Shown here piece after piece: positions 10,301 to 21,607 of a stretch of DNA of 64,000 bases (positions are counted from its first letter, which is position 1; each line of letters starts with the position of its first letter). The stretch lies in the NCBI RefSeq assembly GCF_021155765.1, contig NC_060107.1, positions 13,812,501-13,876,500 of the forward strand. Direction: 5' to 3'. The position numbers and the translations under genes were made by a program. Below the pieces are notes generated by a model. It saw only the letters and a program-made list of their open reading frames with translations, did no database searches and was not told where the DNA came from. This DNA comes from Diprion similis (Eukaryota; Arthropoda; Insecta; Hymenoptera; Diprionidae).

Positions 10301-12846
10301 CTTCACCCTTACCTCCGTCTACGTCGACGCACACAGATCCTGGGCAGCAGTGTTCATTAGCTGTACATCGTTTTCCGTAACAGGGTTCTTTCAGCTCGTC
10401 CTCGACCAAATCTCCGTATACGTCAACACCTCCGAGTCTCTGTGTGATTTAAGCAAGCGATTTGTGCGTGTGTACGTACAGACAATGTTCCTTGACGCCT
10501 TGGGCTTCCGGCTAACTTGTTTGCGGTCCAAAACAAGGTGTGAGTTTGATTCTATACGAATTATGTGACAATTATAACTAGCCGATGCAGTTGACGTGAG
10601 AAAATGGGATGCATTGTCACATAATTCGTACAGAATCGAACTCGCATTTTGTTTTGGACTGATAACAAGGTAGCCGGAAAGAAAAGGCGTTAATGAACAT
10701 TACTGGACATTATAGGAGACATCATTTAGGTGCGAAATTGCCGTACAGGGTGTATTTATCAAATTAACAAATTTACAAGCTACGGAGATGTTTTGAGAAT
10801 ATTTAAAAATAGGAAATATCGATATTATAAAAAAAGCTTCGATATCGATGCTTCAGTTCTAGTCACTTCAACATGGATGAAAATTTAGCAGATTCGTTCG
10901 ATTCAATTCTATGATGGTTCGTTTTATGCAGACGATAATTTTATACAATTTGACAAAAATATTTTGTAAACATTTAGTTTTATTGCATTGAGCTGATATT
11001 GACTACGATCGTTAAATAGCAATATTGAAGTGAGTACTGAAAGGAAATTCGTTCCCGTGATTCTGTAGATAAATAGCCTTCTCAATAATCTCAGCCATGG
11101 TAACGTGAAATCGTATGAATCTAGTATATATTAAACGATTGTGGAGTCATTTCAACCGAAACAGCAATATCCAAGTTTTCTTTCATAATCCCAATATTTT
11201 CTATTTTTACATATTTTTAAAAAGATTTTCGTAACTTACAAATATAATGATTACATTATTAGTCAATGTACGACAATCTCGTAGTATACGAGTAATAAAA
11301 ACCATTGATCTGCGTGATTTTTTTTATCTGTAAGACAAGTAAGTTGAAGTCCAGACATGTCCAATCCGAGAGATCAGAAATTAATGCCGCTTTCGTCTGT
11401 TAGCACAAGGCTTATTTTTTTTTTCTATTTCACGGCAGCATAGGGAAGTTCCAGGGATTTTCTTAATTTCATATTTCCATAACTTAGGGAAAAGCGAATT
11501 GGTCATGTTTTTAATTTTCAATTCATCCAAACAGAAGTTGAATCGAATTTAACAAATTTAAAAGAAAGTGCCAACAATGAGCCATGCTGAAGTACAGGAT
11601 CGAAAATATTAGAATTCAATTGCATATAACTTTTGTGATTATCCTTTTTAAGGGAAATGAAAAAATACGACTTAATGATTAAAAAATACTATACTTCATG
11701 CATATATGAAAAGTAGAGATTTTTCCCCGCGAAACTTTTCCATTTCAATCAAGTATACTTGTTATAATACACTTAAGATACACACTTCCATTCCTAAATG
11801 AATTTCTAAGCAGGCTTGTTGGTAAACTTTATTAATCTCTGATGAATATTCATCACTTATAAACAGGTTTCGCATACCGCTGACTTTAAGCTGAGCGAGA
11901 CAGTATATGTAAGGGTGTTTCTGTTTCTCAACTGAAAGCTTAATTGTATTAAAGGGTTGAGATGTGCTGCATGAAAATTATTATAGCCTACATGCTTGTC
12001 TCGGTTCAAGATTGAAGCCGAAACCCTCGGTTTAGCAGCCTGAGGCTCTTATAACTTCCAAACAATTTGGCAGTTTCTAATTGAACGAAAATATTTTTCT
12101 TGTCATACAAACAGCAAGAAAATTCAACATGATTTACGTATGTAAATGACAGTTAAAAATTGCATCTCACATGCATGATATGCCGCAAGTTGAGGCATAA
12201 CATGTACGCAGTGCGCTTAAATTAAACACGCAATACCGTAATCAACGATATACTCAGCAGAAATATAATTACGTAGATCGATTACAATGAGTATTCAAGC
12301 CCATAAAGGCTATTTTTAAACCACGCTTGCTCTTATGTAATTTAATATATTGGAAGCAGAACTAAAAACGGCTCTTTCTATGAGCACAACCATTCTTAAT
12401 CCACTTCTAACTTTGCTGTGAATGGTACGTCGTTTAATATTCCGTAACCCATCACATTAGGCAGATGCACATCATATTTCCATGGCACGGATAAAATCTG
12501 GTACCCGTGCACGCCACGCATAACAATTCAAAAGGCACAGCTGCCACCCAACTGAATTCCAACCGAAATGCCAGAGGACAATTGCCGCCATTGATTCACC
12601 GGTCGCGAATCCTTGATCTCGCAATGGTACCAACGTCCCGAGGGTGTGCGAAAAGGTTAAATTGAAGCTTTTTACCTGCATAAAAGCGGGTTGACCACCG
12701 CGATGGCCTCCGTGACCCCCGTAGCCAAGATTAGCCAGCATCTCCGGACTGAAACGATTAAAGAGACCGCCCCAGCCATGGACTTCTCCTAGTTGCATGA
12801 CAGAGCAAGCCACAAGGACCAAAGCCGCTCCAGTATAGGACTTCAT
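7157..12846 (-). CDS. ITG-like: ITG-like peptide precursor, complete, five coding exons
   Basis: Secreted precursor of the insect brain peptide ITGQGNRIF. Coding exons, 5' to 3': 12846-12676, 10439-10313, 10002-9856, 9767-9679, 7300-7157; total 678 nt, 225 aa. Intron phases 0, 1, 1, 0 agree at every junction. Residues 1-24 are a signal peptide (MKSYTGAALVLVACSVMQLG...), followed by WGGLFNRFSPEML and a Gly/His-rich stretch. Residues 76-200 carry about 16 cysteines, including CCPG and GLCC. The C-terminus reads EKR-ITGQGNRIF-KR-APAA, so the nonapeptide lies between dibasic KR sites. Start chosen: the ATG at 12846 gives a clean signal peptide; an in-frame ATG at 12897 would add 17 residues and bury it. 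All introns are GT-AG; intron 3 uses GTCAGT. I recognise the family from honeybee; the function of the cysteine-rich part is not known to me. Confidence 0.95.
9299..9513. mobile_element. hairpin MITE in ITG-like intron 4
   Basis: About 215 bp and almost wholly an inverted repeat. The left arm has CATAGACTTATAG, GCGGTCTGTGCA, CTGAAGCCGTAATTAG and GCAACAGCTG. The right arm has the same blocks in reverse complement and order. Central loop about 40 bp. No coding capacity. The open frame over its right half is not a gene. Confidence 0.85.
9679..9767 (-). CDS. ITG-like: ITG-like exon 4: GLCC cluster
   Basis: Acceptor TATATTTCAG, donor AAAG|GTACAT. 89 nt, phase 1 in and 0 out. Encodes EECNMSGEC, SRGLCCQ and a basic RRHRQTTRK. 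An 88-nt intron separates it from exon 3. Confidence 0.92.
9856..10002 (-). CDS. ITG-like: ITG-like exon 3: second cysteine cluster
   Basis: Acceptor TTTCTGCAG, donor TACA|GTCAGT (C at +3). 147 nt, phase 1 both sides. Encodes GSCLF, LKQGELC, RRDNDC and TGLMCAEV. Confidence 0.92.
10313..10439 (-). CDS. ITG-like: ITG-like exon 2: first cysteine cluster
   Basis: Acceptor CACACAG, donor GGAG|GTAAGG, phase 0 in and phase 1 out. Encodes an acidic lead-in (DLVEDELKE), then CYGKRC, CCPG and VCVDVDG. Confidence 0.92.
10484..10701. mobile_element. hairpin MITE in ITG-like intron 1
   Basis: About 218 bp inverted-repeat element beginning AATGTTC and ending GAACATT. The arms share ACGCCTT, CTTCCGGCTA, GTCCAAAACAA, GAGTTTGATTCT and ACGAATTATGTGACAAT with modest divergence. 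It ends 44 nt upstream of the exon 2 acceptor, so it has inserted close to the branch-point region. Superfamily not determined. Confidence 0.87.
12676..12846 (-). CDS. ITG-like: ITG-like exon 1: signal peptide and WGGLFNRFSPEML segment
   Basis: 57 codons ending CCC GCT TTT ATG CAG|GTAAAA, phase 0. Encodes the leader and the conserved WGGLFNRFSPEML block. Confidence 0.93.
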
Positions 12847-12849
12847 TAT

Positions 12850-15800
12850 CGATATTGCTCGAAGTTTGTTTAGCACTGTGCACTGGAACCAATGCATAGC
12901 AGAAAATCAATACAGACAAGGTAGGTATTATTATGCTAATTCAGAATATCGGCATGAATTCTAGTTGCAGATATGCTAATGTGAGAAACGACGGTGAACA
13001 TCTTCAAATCCTTCTATTCTTTGGACAAAAAAAATTGCATGCAACAAGATTCATCGTCGTATTGAGAGATAAAATGAAGTCAATCGATTTCCCGATTTAT
13101 TCAACATGAAATAAACGTTCTTGACGAAAATTTAATCATCCATGTATAATGTAATTAAATGTTATATACGATGAACTTACTATTCATAACCCACACAATT
13201 CTCAGTAAATGACTGGAGTAGCTTGATCTAATAAAGAAGAAAAAATAAAAAAAAAAAAACTCTGGCTCGATGTAGAATGTCATAATATTTGCCGAAAACG
13301 CCTGAAAGCCAGCTAATAATATGGGTCTACCTAGCGAGGGTCTCAGGCCTGTAGTGGATTGGACGAAATGGAAAGCGCGGCGCAGGTATTGAGGTAAAGT
13401 GCTTTACACTCTAAATCAGACCTGGCGAGACCTTTCGGTCAACTGTAGGTACGTTGTTGCGAAAATGATATTGCCGAGTATCAAATCAACATTTGCCTAT
13501 CGAGTACTCACTAGTTGCAATCTCGTACTTTATTGATATATTGCTCCGCATGCAGGGAAAGTTGGTTACAAAATGCGTTAAGGACGGAAATCATAATGAT
13601 TAAAACAAAAGTCTATCGAGCTATTTCGTTGAAATGTCTCATGGGAAATGGAACGCAGGTTCAATCAGCCTGTGTTTATGGAATTCTGGGTAACTATTAC
13701 CGATCGACATTTATTTCGGGGTTAATGATTGGAGAGAATGGAGGAGCTAGGTCGATCAATCGTGAACACTGAGAGAAATGTCGTTGGATATCATGTACGC
13801 TCAGTTGCCGAAATGCAGGCGTTTTTTCTTCAAACGTACGCTAAATTGCATACATGCAGGCGCGTTTATCTTGCGTCATGTTGCCTATGGAGCATTTTCA
13901 TTTACATAAGTATATCGTTACACAGTTCATCGTAATAAACGATGAATTCAGGATCTACTGACAATTCTTGGGATTTTCGAAAAAGATGCTTCCGCGTAAA
14001 TCACATGCATTCTGGTAAATACAAATCGAACTTATAGATTACGCGGGACTACGTAAGTTCTGTATTGTTTGTTGGAAAAAATGCGCAATAAATTCCACGT
14101 AAAGGATGAGGTATTTGGTTGTTACACCATGTCTTGGAAAAACGGAAGACCTCATAATAAGAAAGCATCGCAGGACTTACATTATGTGATATACAGCGCC
14201 TCCCTGAGGGTCGTTCGTTCCTGGGATTCGGGGGTTTGGCTGGGAGCTGCTTGTTCGTCGGTGGACGAGACGGTCTCGGAGGTGGAAGATGACTGAACCC
14301 TAACAGCCTTTTACCTTGAATCTATACCCAACCAGCAGTTCGGAGCGGGAGCAGAGTTTGCCGGGTTCTGAGCGCAGGCGCTGAGGTTCCAGGTACCTGA
14401 CGTTACCTCATCCGCGTTGGAGTTCGCGGTTCAATTTCCCCCAATTCCAACCCGCGTTATTCCTGGGCGCTTTTTGCAAAGCCCTTGTCCTGTCATCCCG
14501 GGCGATACGCAGTCCCTTAGTCTGCTACATTTCCATTCGCACATAAGACAATTACCGCAGAGCGTCCGACTGGGATTTTGCAGCATTTTTATCTGTCATG
14601 CATCACTATTGGGAAAATTTTCGTTTACACTGAGTTGTGCAAAGGGATAATGGTTCTTTACGAGTATCCGAATGGTTTTTCCCTGCCACGATCGTTCTCT
14701 AAAAATTACTTGCGGACACTTGCCGGAATATGATAACTCTGCTAAGGCTTCTGAATTCAGATTTTCACTGGGCTTCTTAGCTTCTCAGCATATTTCGCGA
14801 TCGGTCTACACTTTGCATAACGATTTTTTTGTTTACTCTGACAATATTCCGGGAAAAATTCTAACACTTTTGATTCTATATGAAATTGGAGATGAAGATG
14901 AAGGTAAATCTCGAACTACTTGCTCTTCCATTTCTTCAGGTTTATTCAAATTATTATTCTCGTAACCTTGCATGGCTTGAATAACTTCAAGGCTTCATTG
15001 CTTGGCTTGTTCCTAATAAATTGAGGGAGCTTGTTTCACCAGAAAGCCTCGAGATTCAGACATCTGTATTGCATGTAGTATCATTTGAAAAAAATAAAAT
15101 CAGAAACTTTTTTATACCAAAGTTAGAATGAGTTTGAAGCTTTATTGATCGTCGCCGTACGTTTAAAACCACGGCGGGGACTTCAGCGTATCAAAAGTTA
15201 TAACGAGTTGCAAAGAAAAATGGAAAGGTAAAGTTTATGCGAAATTTTTCTCACGCGTGAAACGATAGGTAATCGCGGTTGTTACACCAATTGCAAATTG
15301 CTGTTAACCCCTTTCAACCTATATCATTGTATAATTCTATACACTAATATGTTCAGAAAACGATGCGGTTTTATTTTCGATGGTTTGCAAAATTTTAAGG
15401 AAAAGAGGAAAAATTCAGTCAGCGCTTACATACGAATATTAGGCTGAAAAAGTTGTTAAATTTTACGAATTTACATCTTGAATATTAGAAATTATTGTTA
15501 TTGTCAATCATTTGGTGACGTGGTGACAACAATTTACTTCAAATTTGTTGAGTAGTCCTAAATAGTTTATCTTCGTTCTCATAATTCTATTTATTTCTAT
15601 TCTTTTATTTTTTGGTTACTTACATCAAAATGAGTAAAATCGCATGTCACTTTAAAACGGTTGTCATTTTGCTGAAAATAAAATCAAAAAAAAAAAAGAC
15701 CAAACTCGCATAATGGCACAGAGAATCAGCCATCCAAGAATACTGTCTTCAAATTCGAAATTAATCGGTGTGACCGTTTTTGACCAATCATGGACACGGC

Positions 15801-16218
15801 AAAATATGCAATCGAGCGAATTGGCTGATGTTATTGCCAATAACTATGCTACTTATTAATTGGTTTTCATGAAAAATACGTAAATGATGCTTGATGCTCA
15901 CACTTTCAAATGAGTCCTAATCAAATTGAATTACTAGTCGTTACGATATAAATTCCAAAATTTATTCACATTTTCAGGCGATCACGGTTTACCTGTGATA
16001 TAGGCCAAAACTGCAGAAGATATTTAACGCAGTCGGTAAGAACTGACTATAGCATCCTCTTCTGTCGCAAGGTTACCGGTAAGAACGTTTTAAAAAGTCT
16101 TGCCATTTCCCTCAAGTCCAATCATTTTTTGATTCCTTATAGCAGATTCTCAGCAGAGTCTTCCAGCATTCATTTTGCCCTACCATCTCAGGAATATACA
16201 TATATATATATGTATATA
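12850..16218. other. upstream region of ITG-like; no gene seen
   Basis: The ITG-like promoter must lie upstream of 12.85 kb, but I could not fix it. A minus-strand segment rich in GC at 14.32-14.48 kb ends at a GATTCAAG|GTAAAA donor, and 13.50 kb has ACTA|GTGAGT; either could end a 5' UTR exon. Plus-strand open frames at 13.5-15.0 kb lack recognisable domains. Confidence 0.4.
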
Positions 16219-17861
16219 TATGGGACTTCCTTTTACAAACCAAACACCTTTCTGACCGAAACATTTTTGATTTAGCTAAATTTTTTTTTGCGAGTTCTAC
16301 ATCGAAAAAAGACATGTGTATTTGAGGATTTTTTTTTCACATATTTTGGAAAATAAAGGGGATTGAAAATTTGAGAATCTAGTGATTTTCGGCTTGCAGA
16401 CTCATTTTCAAAAATTTATAACTCCGGTTCTATTTGAGCTGGAAAGTTCTTTTTCCATTTCCAAGCTAAAAGAATGAATTTTAATAAAAAAAACAGTTTC
16501 ATTCGAAATTATTAACAAATTCATATTGTTATAAGCAATCAAAATGTTTAAATCGATTTTTAACGATCGCCCCCGCCTCGTAGCGACTTCTGAGTATAAT
16601 CATCGTATTCTACGTCAAATTTTCTATCAAAAACGTATTTTTAATTGATTGGGAAACTATTATTACTATTGGAAGAAAACTAATTTATCTAGCGCGGCAC
16701 TTCACATTGGCGCGCGGGTTCCATCGCACGCCTTATTTTCTTGCCTCTTATCGTTTTTCTTTGTAATATAAATGATGATTATTCTATATTTTTAACTAAA
16801 AAATATTATTTATTAGCCAATAAGAATTTATAAAAAATTGAACGGAAACACAAATAAATAAAAAATATTATTGTAGTAAATAAAAAATTAATTTATTAAG
16901 ATTTCAATACATTATTATTAGTTACTAAGTACCTCGTTCTGCATTACATCGTACAACATTTAAATTTAGTCTTAATATATATAGTATTTTTCATTTCATA
17001 ATTTTTACAATAGTTTTTTTTTCATACAATGAGAATTACTTTGCTTCCAATTTTTGAGGAGAGATTGGAATCATACAATGATACTTTAAAGTGCCTTTTA
17101 CCGTTATAGCTTTTTGGAAACGCGGTGATTATCACCGGTCCCCACTTCAAAGTGACAATGTATGATTCCGATTTCTCTTCACAAAGAGAAAGAAAAACGA
17201 TTATCACCACGTTTCCAAAAATCTGTAGCGGCAAAAAGCACTTTAAAGTATCATTGTTTGATTCTAATCTCTCCTCAAGAATTGGAAGCAATGCGATTCT
17301 CATTGTATGAAAAAAAACTATTCTAAAAATTTTCAATTCAAAAATACTATATATATATTAAGAGTAAATGTGAATATTGTACAATGTAATGCAGAACGAT
17401 GTACTTATTGACCAATAATAATGTATTGAAATCTTAATGAATTAATTTCTTATTTGCTATAATAATATTTTTTATTTATTTATTTGTTCGTTCAATTTTT
17501 AAAAATCGATTTAAACATTTTAAATGCTTATAACAATTTGAATTTGTTAATAATTTTCAATGAAACTATTTTTTTTCAATTGAAATTCACTATTTTACCT
17601 TTCAAAAGAAAAAAGAGCTTTCTCGCTCAAATAGAACCGGAGTTCTGAATTTTTGAAAATGAGTCTACAAGCCAAAATTCACCAGATTCTCAAATTTCCC
17701 ATCCGCTCTGTTTTCCAAAATATGCGACAAGAAAAGTCCTCAAATACGTATCTCTTTTTTTCGATACAGAAGCCGTGAAAAAAAAAAAAATTCAGCTAAA
17801 TAAAAAATGCGTCGGTAAATTTTTATCCAAATCTGTCCGAATTGTAAAATAAAGTCCCATA
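16219..17861. mobile_element. 1.64-kb foldback element
   Basis: The interval is one large inverted repeat. It opens ATATGGGACTT and closes AAGTCCCATAT. From both ends inward, the same blocks appear in order: GTATTTGAGGA, CATATTTTGGAAAA, ATTTGAGAATCT, GACTCATTTTCAAAAATT, CTCCGGTTCTATTTGAGC, then ACTTTAAAGTG and a centre near 17.14-17.20 kb. The arms have diverged by small indels. Frames inside it, on both strands (17022-17336 and 17125-17310), mirror one another and are not genes. It sits in TA-rich flanks, so a TA target site is possible. No transposase. Confidence 0.88.
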
Positions 17862-20800
17862 TTTTATATAATATAATTATACTGGTAAAAGCTTTCAATC
17901 AGGCGCAGGAACGCGGTTTGATAAAGGAACTCTCTTACTTGGGGAATTTGCTCATTTGTGCAGAAGCTGAAGGGATACGTGAATCATGTGCGGGGTTTTT
18001 ATATGATGAAATTGGCGGCAAAAGAAGGTTCACGATCAGGTCACTTGGGAGTTTTCCGACGATCCCAAACCTATTCGATACAGTATATTATATATAGCTG
18101 GCTTAATTTTGTTAAGTTGGTGTTGACCTTTTGAATGGCAACCATCGCTTACTTTGAGGTCGACTATGAGACTACGATGAAAAACACCCGGTTTGAAGAA
18201 GGTACGTTACATCCAATTTAGCACTTCAACCTTTAATGAAAACAATGATCACATGGAAGACATGGCTTTGAAAAAGTGTTTCTCACTCTCAGTAGTTTCT
18301 CTTATTACCCTTTGAAAGATGAAAAAGAAGGAAAAAATTCGAGGAAGACATGAAGAAGAATGAACTGCCAAAGGGTGAGGGGCAGTCGCGTTTCTCGAAT
18401 TACTAGTCTACCAACGAATCTGCAGAAACGAGGTGAAATAATTCGATATCCTTTATCATCCTACCTCAGCGTTCATTTCAAGGAGATTTTACACACTCAG
18501 TCGTAATGATGACATTAAAAGCATAGCCAGGTGGTAGGAAGAATATAAGTATACGCCGTTAGCCGTTGTTGCCATAATATACGGGGTCTCCCGACGATCT
18601 CTGTTCAAGCTGTGTCCTTCTATCCTGCTATCTTCCTCTTTCTCTACCGTATTGATCCACCTGAGCCGTGTGCTAGCCTGGAAGTCCTTGTGTTCCGCCG
18701 CGGCACTCAGTTGCTCGCCTACGTATTTTCACCTGGTACGTAATACCTCCGCGAGCGAAGCACCCCTTTTCTATTTTTTACCCAGAGGGTAAAACAGGTA
18801 ATTATACCATGTTGACGTACCTGACACACACAATGCCAGTGCTTGGGTGCTCTGTGGTTCGGATTGTCTCGTTATTTTGATAATTATGCACGAGGTTAAA
18901 CTTCGTTAACGCGCCAGAGTTGTGACCAGAGTCCAAATTCATAACCTCTATAACAGATATCATGAGGTTGCAGTGTTATGGTGGTATTGCAGGGGCTCGA
19001 ACTGACAATGAGTTGATTTCCTGAAATACGTCCATTCCAAAATCAATTCCATACCTTAATTTTGTGTGATGTAAAATATGAACTACATTCTGCTTTGGGG
19101 TTAAGAATGTATCAAACCAGTCCAGGTCAAGTGCCGCACACACAGAAATATGAGACAACGAAGGTTCGAAAGGTGGACCGAAGTTAATGTTGTTGTTGAA
19201 TTAAGTTGAAGGAATGTTCGTTTAACACAGAATAAAATTTAAAAAACCATAAATATCAGCTACAACAGCACAATTATTGATGACTTTCAGCGGATCCCAT
19301 TATCGAATCAAATCTACAATGGAAAAATCGTAACATATTACCGATTTTAATTAACTATAGGGATACTTTTGTTCGTAAATGAATTCTCTACAAGTCTACA
19401 AGATCTGATTTTGAATAAAGATGGAGTATTTTTTATCAAGGCATTGGTTTACTATTCATCACTTATAATGATTTCGTTAATCTCGTTTTCTTGATCAACT
19501 GAGAAGGCAAGTAGAAAATATGAATTTGTCGATTTGTAGGGATGCATTAGGACAAAAGCGATCCCTGGTTCGATGAAATTGTTCACATGTTGCGATTTTT
19601 TTGATATTACAATGATCTAATATTCGGATCTCTTTTCATAATCTTAAATAATTATGCTATTGAGGCTGAAATTTATGTTTTTTTATTTACTGTTTCAAGG
19701 GAATTAATATTATTCCGACTGGATCCATCTCGACGATCTTCAGTTGTACTTACAAACCTTCGTTACATGATATTTCTGTCTTCACAGCTCTTTCACTGGA
19801 CTGTACGTTTGGTACATCCTTAACCTTAACGCGAAAGGAAGTGCAGATAGTCTTTTACAAAGTCCATCTTCACCTTTGCATTTGTTGAGGAGTGAAATTT
19901 TTATAGTCATCTTGTCGAAATCAATTAATCGAACATTGAAAACGTGAAACTTTTCCCGCAATTGGGAAAGAATTTCGGGAAATATAAATGGTATTTTGCT
20001 CGTAAAATTTTACGTTTCACATCGTTCGAGACGTGGGTGCTATTTATCACATTTGGCAGTTCTATCTCCTCGTTTTGTGTGTTGTTTTTTCTTTTTACAA
20101 TAATTTGATTGTCAACAGATATTGAAATTAATACCATGCGTGAAATGAAATTGTATACTCAATGGAGAAATGCGACTTGATGAATGCCCGAATACTCATC
20201 AAAAACATGCATTGATAATGATTAATCGTTATCGAGATGATTGATAGATTATAAATATTAAACTTTCCTACAGTTGTTCGCAAAACGGTTCGAACAGACT
20301 TGCCACTTCACACTGGCTACGGGGGTTCAATCTATACTAAGTTTTATCAACTTTTCACCAAGTCTGGAACTCGATTTTTATGAAGCGATACCGCTTATTC
20401 ATAGGTTCCGACTATTAAGTTTGTTCGTAAAATTTCGCGGCACTAAGCCAACTGTGTCGGAGGAGTAAGAATAGCATCAACGTCAAGGTAAAAATTTCAC
20501 AACGGAGCTTAATATATTTGAAAGCGTCACTTCCGCAAAACTGAAAGGCTCGCAGTTGAATTAACCAACCTTGCACCGATCGATGAATTAATAAGCGGTT
20601 GACGATGAGCGCAAAAAAAGCACAAAAGGCAACTGAGTTGTATAAAAATACCTTTAATAAATAAGTAACACCTAATAATGAATAAATTATTGTTCTAAGT
20701 GGTAAGGACATTCACACATTATTTTTTAAGTAATTTTCACATTTGCATACAAACATAACCACCTGTTATTCTTTACTTATATACATTGATAGTAATGTCT

Positions 20801-21445
20801 GTTATGTAAAATTGTTGCAATTAGTCGATAAATCGATCGAGTGAATAAGCAATAAATTAAGGGAGACCTTTTTCTGAGCAATAAATAGGTAGGTATTATT
20901 ACTGTGTATCGACTTATGTGTATAGCCGAAAGACAACTGTCCACCGGGGAAGTTTCATTCTTTCACCTACGTGGAAAACATCCTGTTTCCACCAAATATC
21001 CAAGCTTCCACATGGTCCAGCATTTTTAGTAGGGTCAATGGAGATGTCAATATATGCTAGGTGTGTGACCCGATTGAATTACGTGAATAGAAAAATTCAT
21101 CAGTTTCAACAACTATACAGTACCATATACCTATATTGCATATGTATATATATATACATGTAAATTATCTTATATTCCATATAAATGGCGAAATGTAGGA
21201 GATTTTTTTTTTCGAAAGCATTGAACATTCGCTCTCTTCTACTCGTTCGACGTCACGTAAGTGAGCCAAGGGAAAGAGTGATCGGGAGTCAGTCGAAATA
21301 CAGTCAAGCACATTGACGTCGTTAGAAACGAAGGAGTAACAATTGAGAATTAACATACTTTGAAATTCAAGCTCAAAATTGAGACAGTCGAACGGTATTG
21401 CTACTACCCGCAATGTTTGAGCTGATCTACTTTGGGGTTTTAGCT
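17862..21445. other. intergenic DNA and filzig 3' side; no gene seen
   Basis: AT-rich. A more GC-rich block at 18.55-18.76 kb could hold a promoter or non-coding exon, but I cannot assign it. The filzig 3' UTR lies on the minus strand below 21446; an ATTAAA near 20.65 kb is a possible polyadenylation signal. Confidence 0.4.
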
Positions 21446-21607
21446 TCAGACACCAGTAATACTATGTAGCCATGGCTTGAAGAAAGTTGTTCTCATGTAA
21501 ACACCAGGAAGATAGGGAGCAGCGCACTTGATACCGTGGGAAACAGTCCCTGCCAATTCCCACCTGCCGTCGGAACGTTGTAGCATCAGGGGTCCGCCAC
21601 TGTCACC
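21446..21607 (-). CDS. flz: filzig coding exon 6: catalytic Ser and stop
   Basis: Acceptor CCGTTTCCAG; 53 codons plus TGA. Encodes GDSGGPL, SHGIKCA and a C-terminus SITGV, as in Filzig. Confidence 0.95.
   Translation of the reverse strand, partial: GDSGGPLMLQRSDGRWELAGTVSHGIKCAAPYLPGVYMRTTFFKPWLHSITGV

Noticed and set aside
10743-10760. Solo end of the TACAGGGTGTT element
   Set aside because: Only about 11 bp match, too short to call a separate element.
17022-17336. Frames on both strands with nearly the same protein
   Set aside because: They arise from the centre of the foldback element; the similarity is the palindrome.
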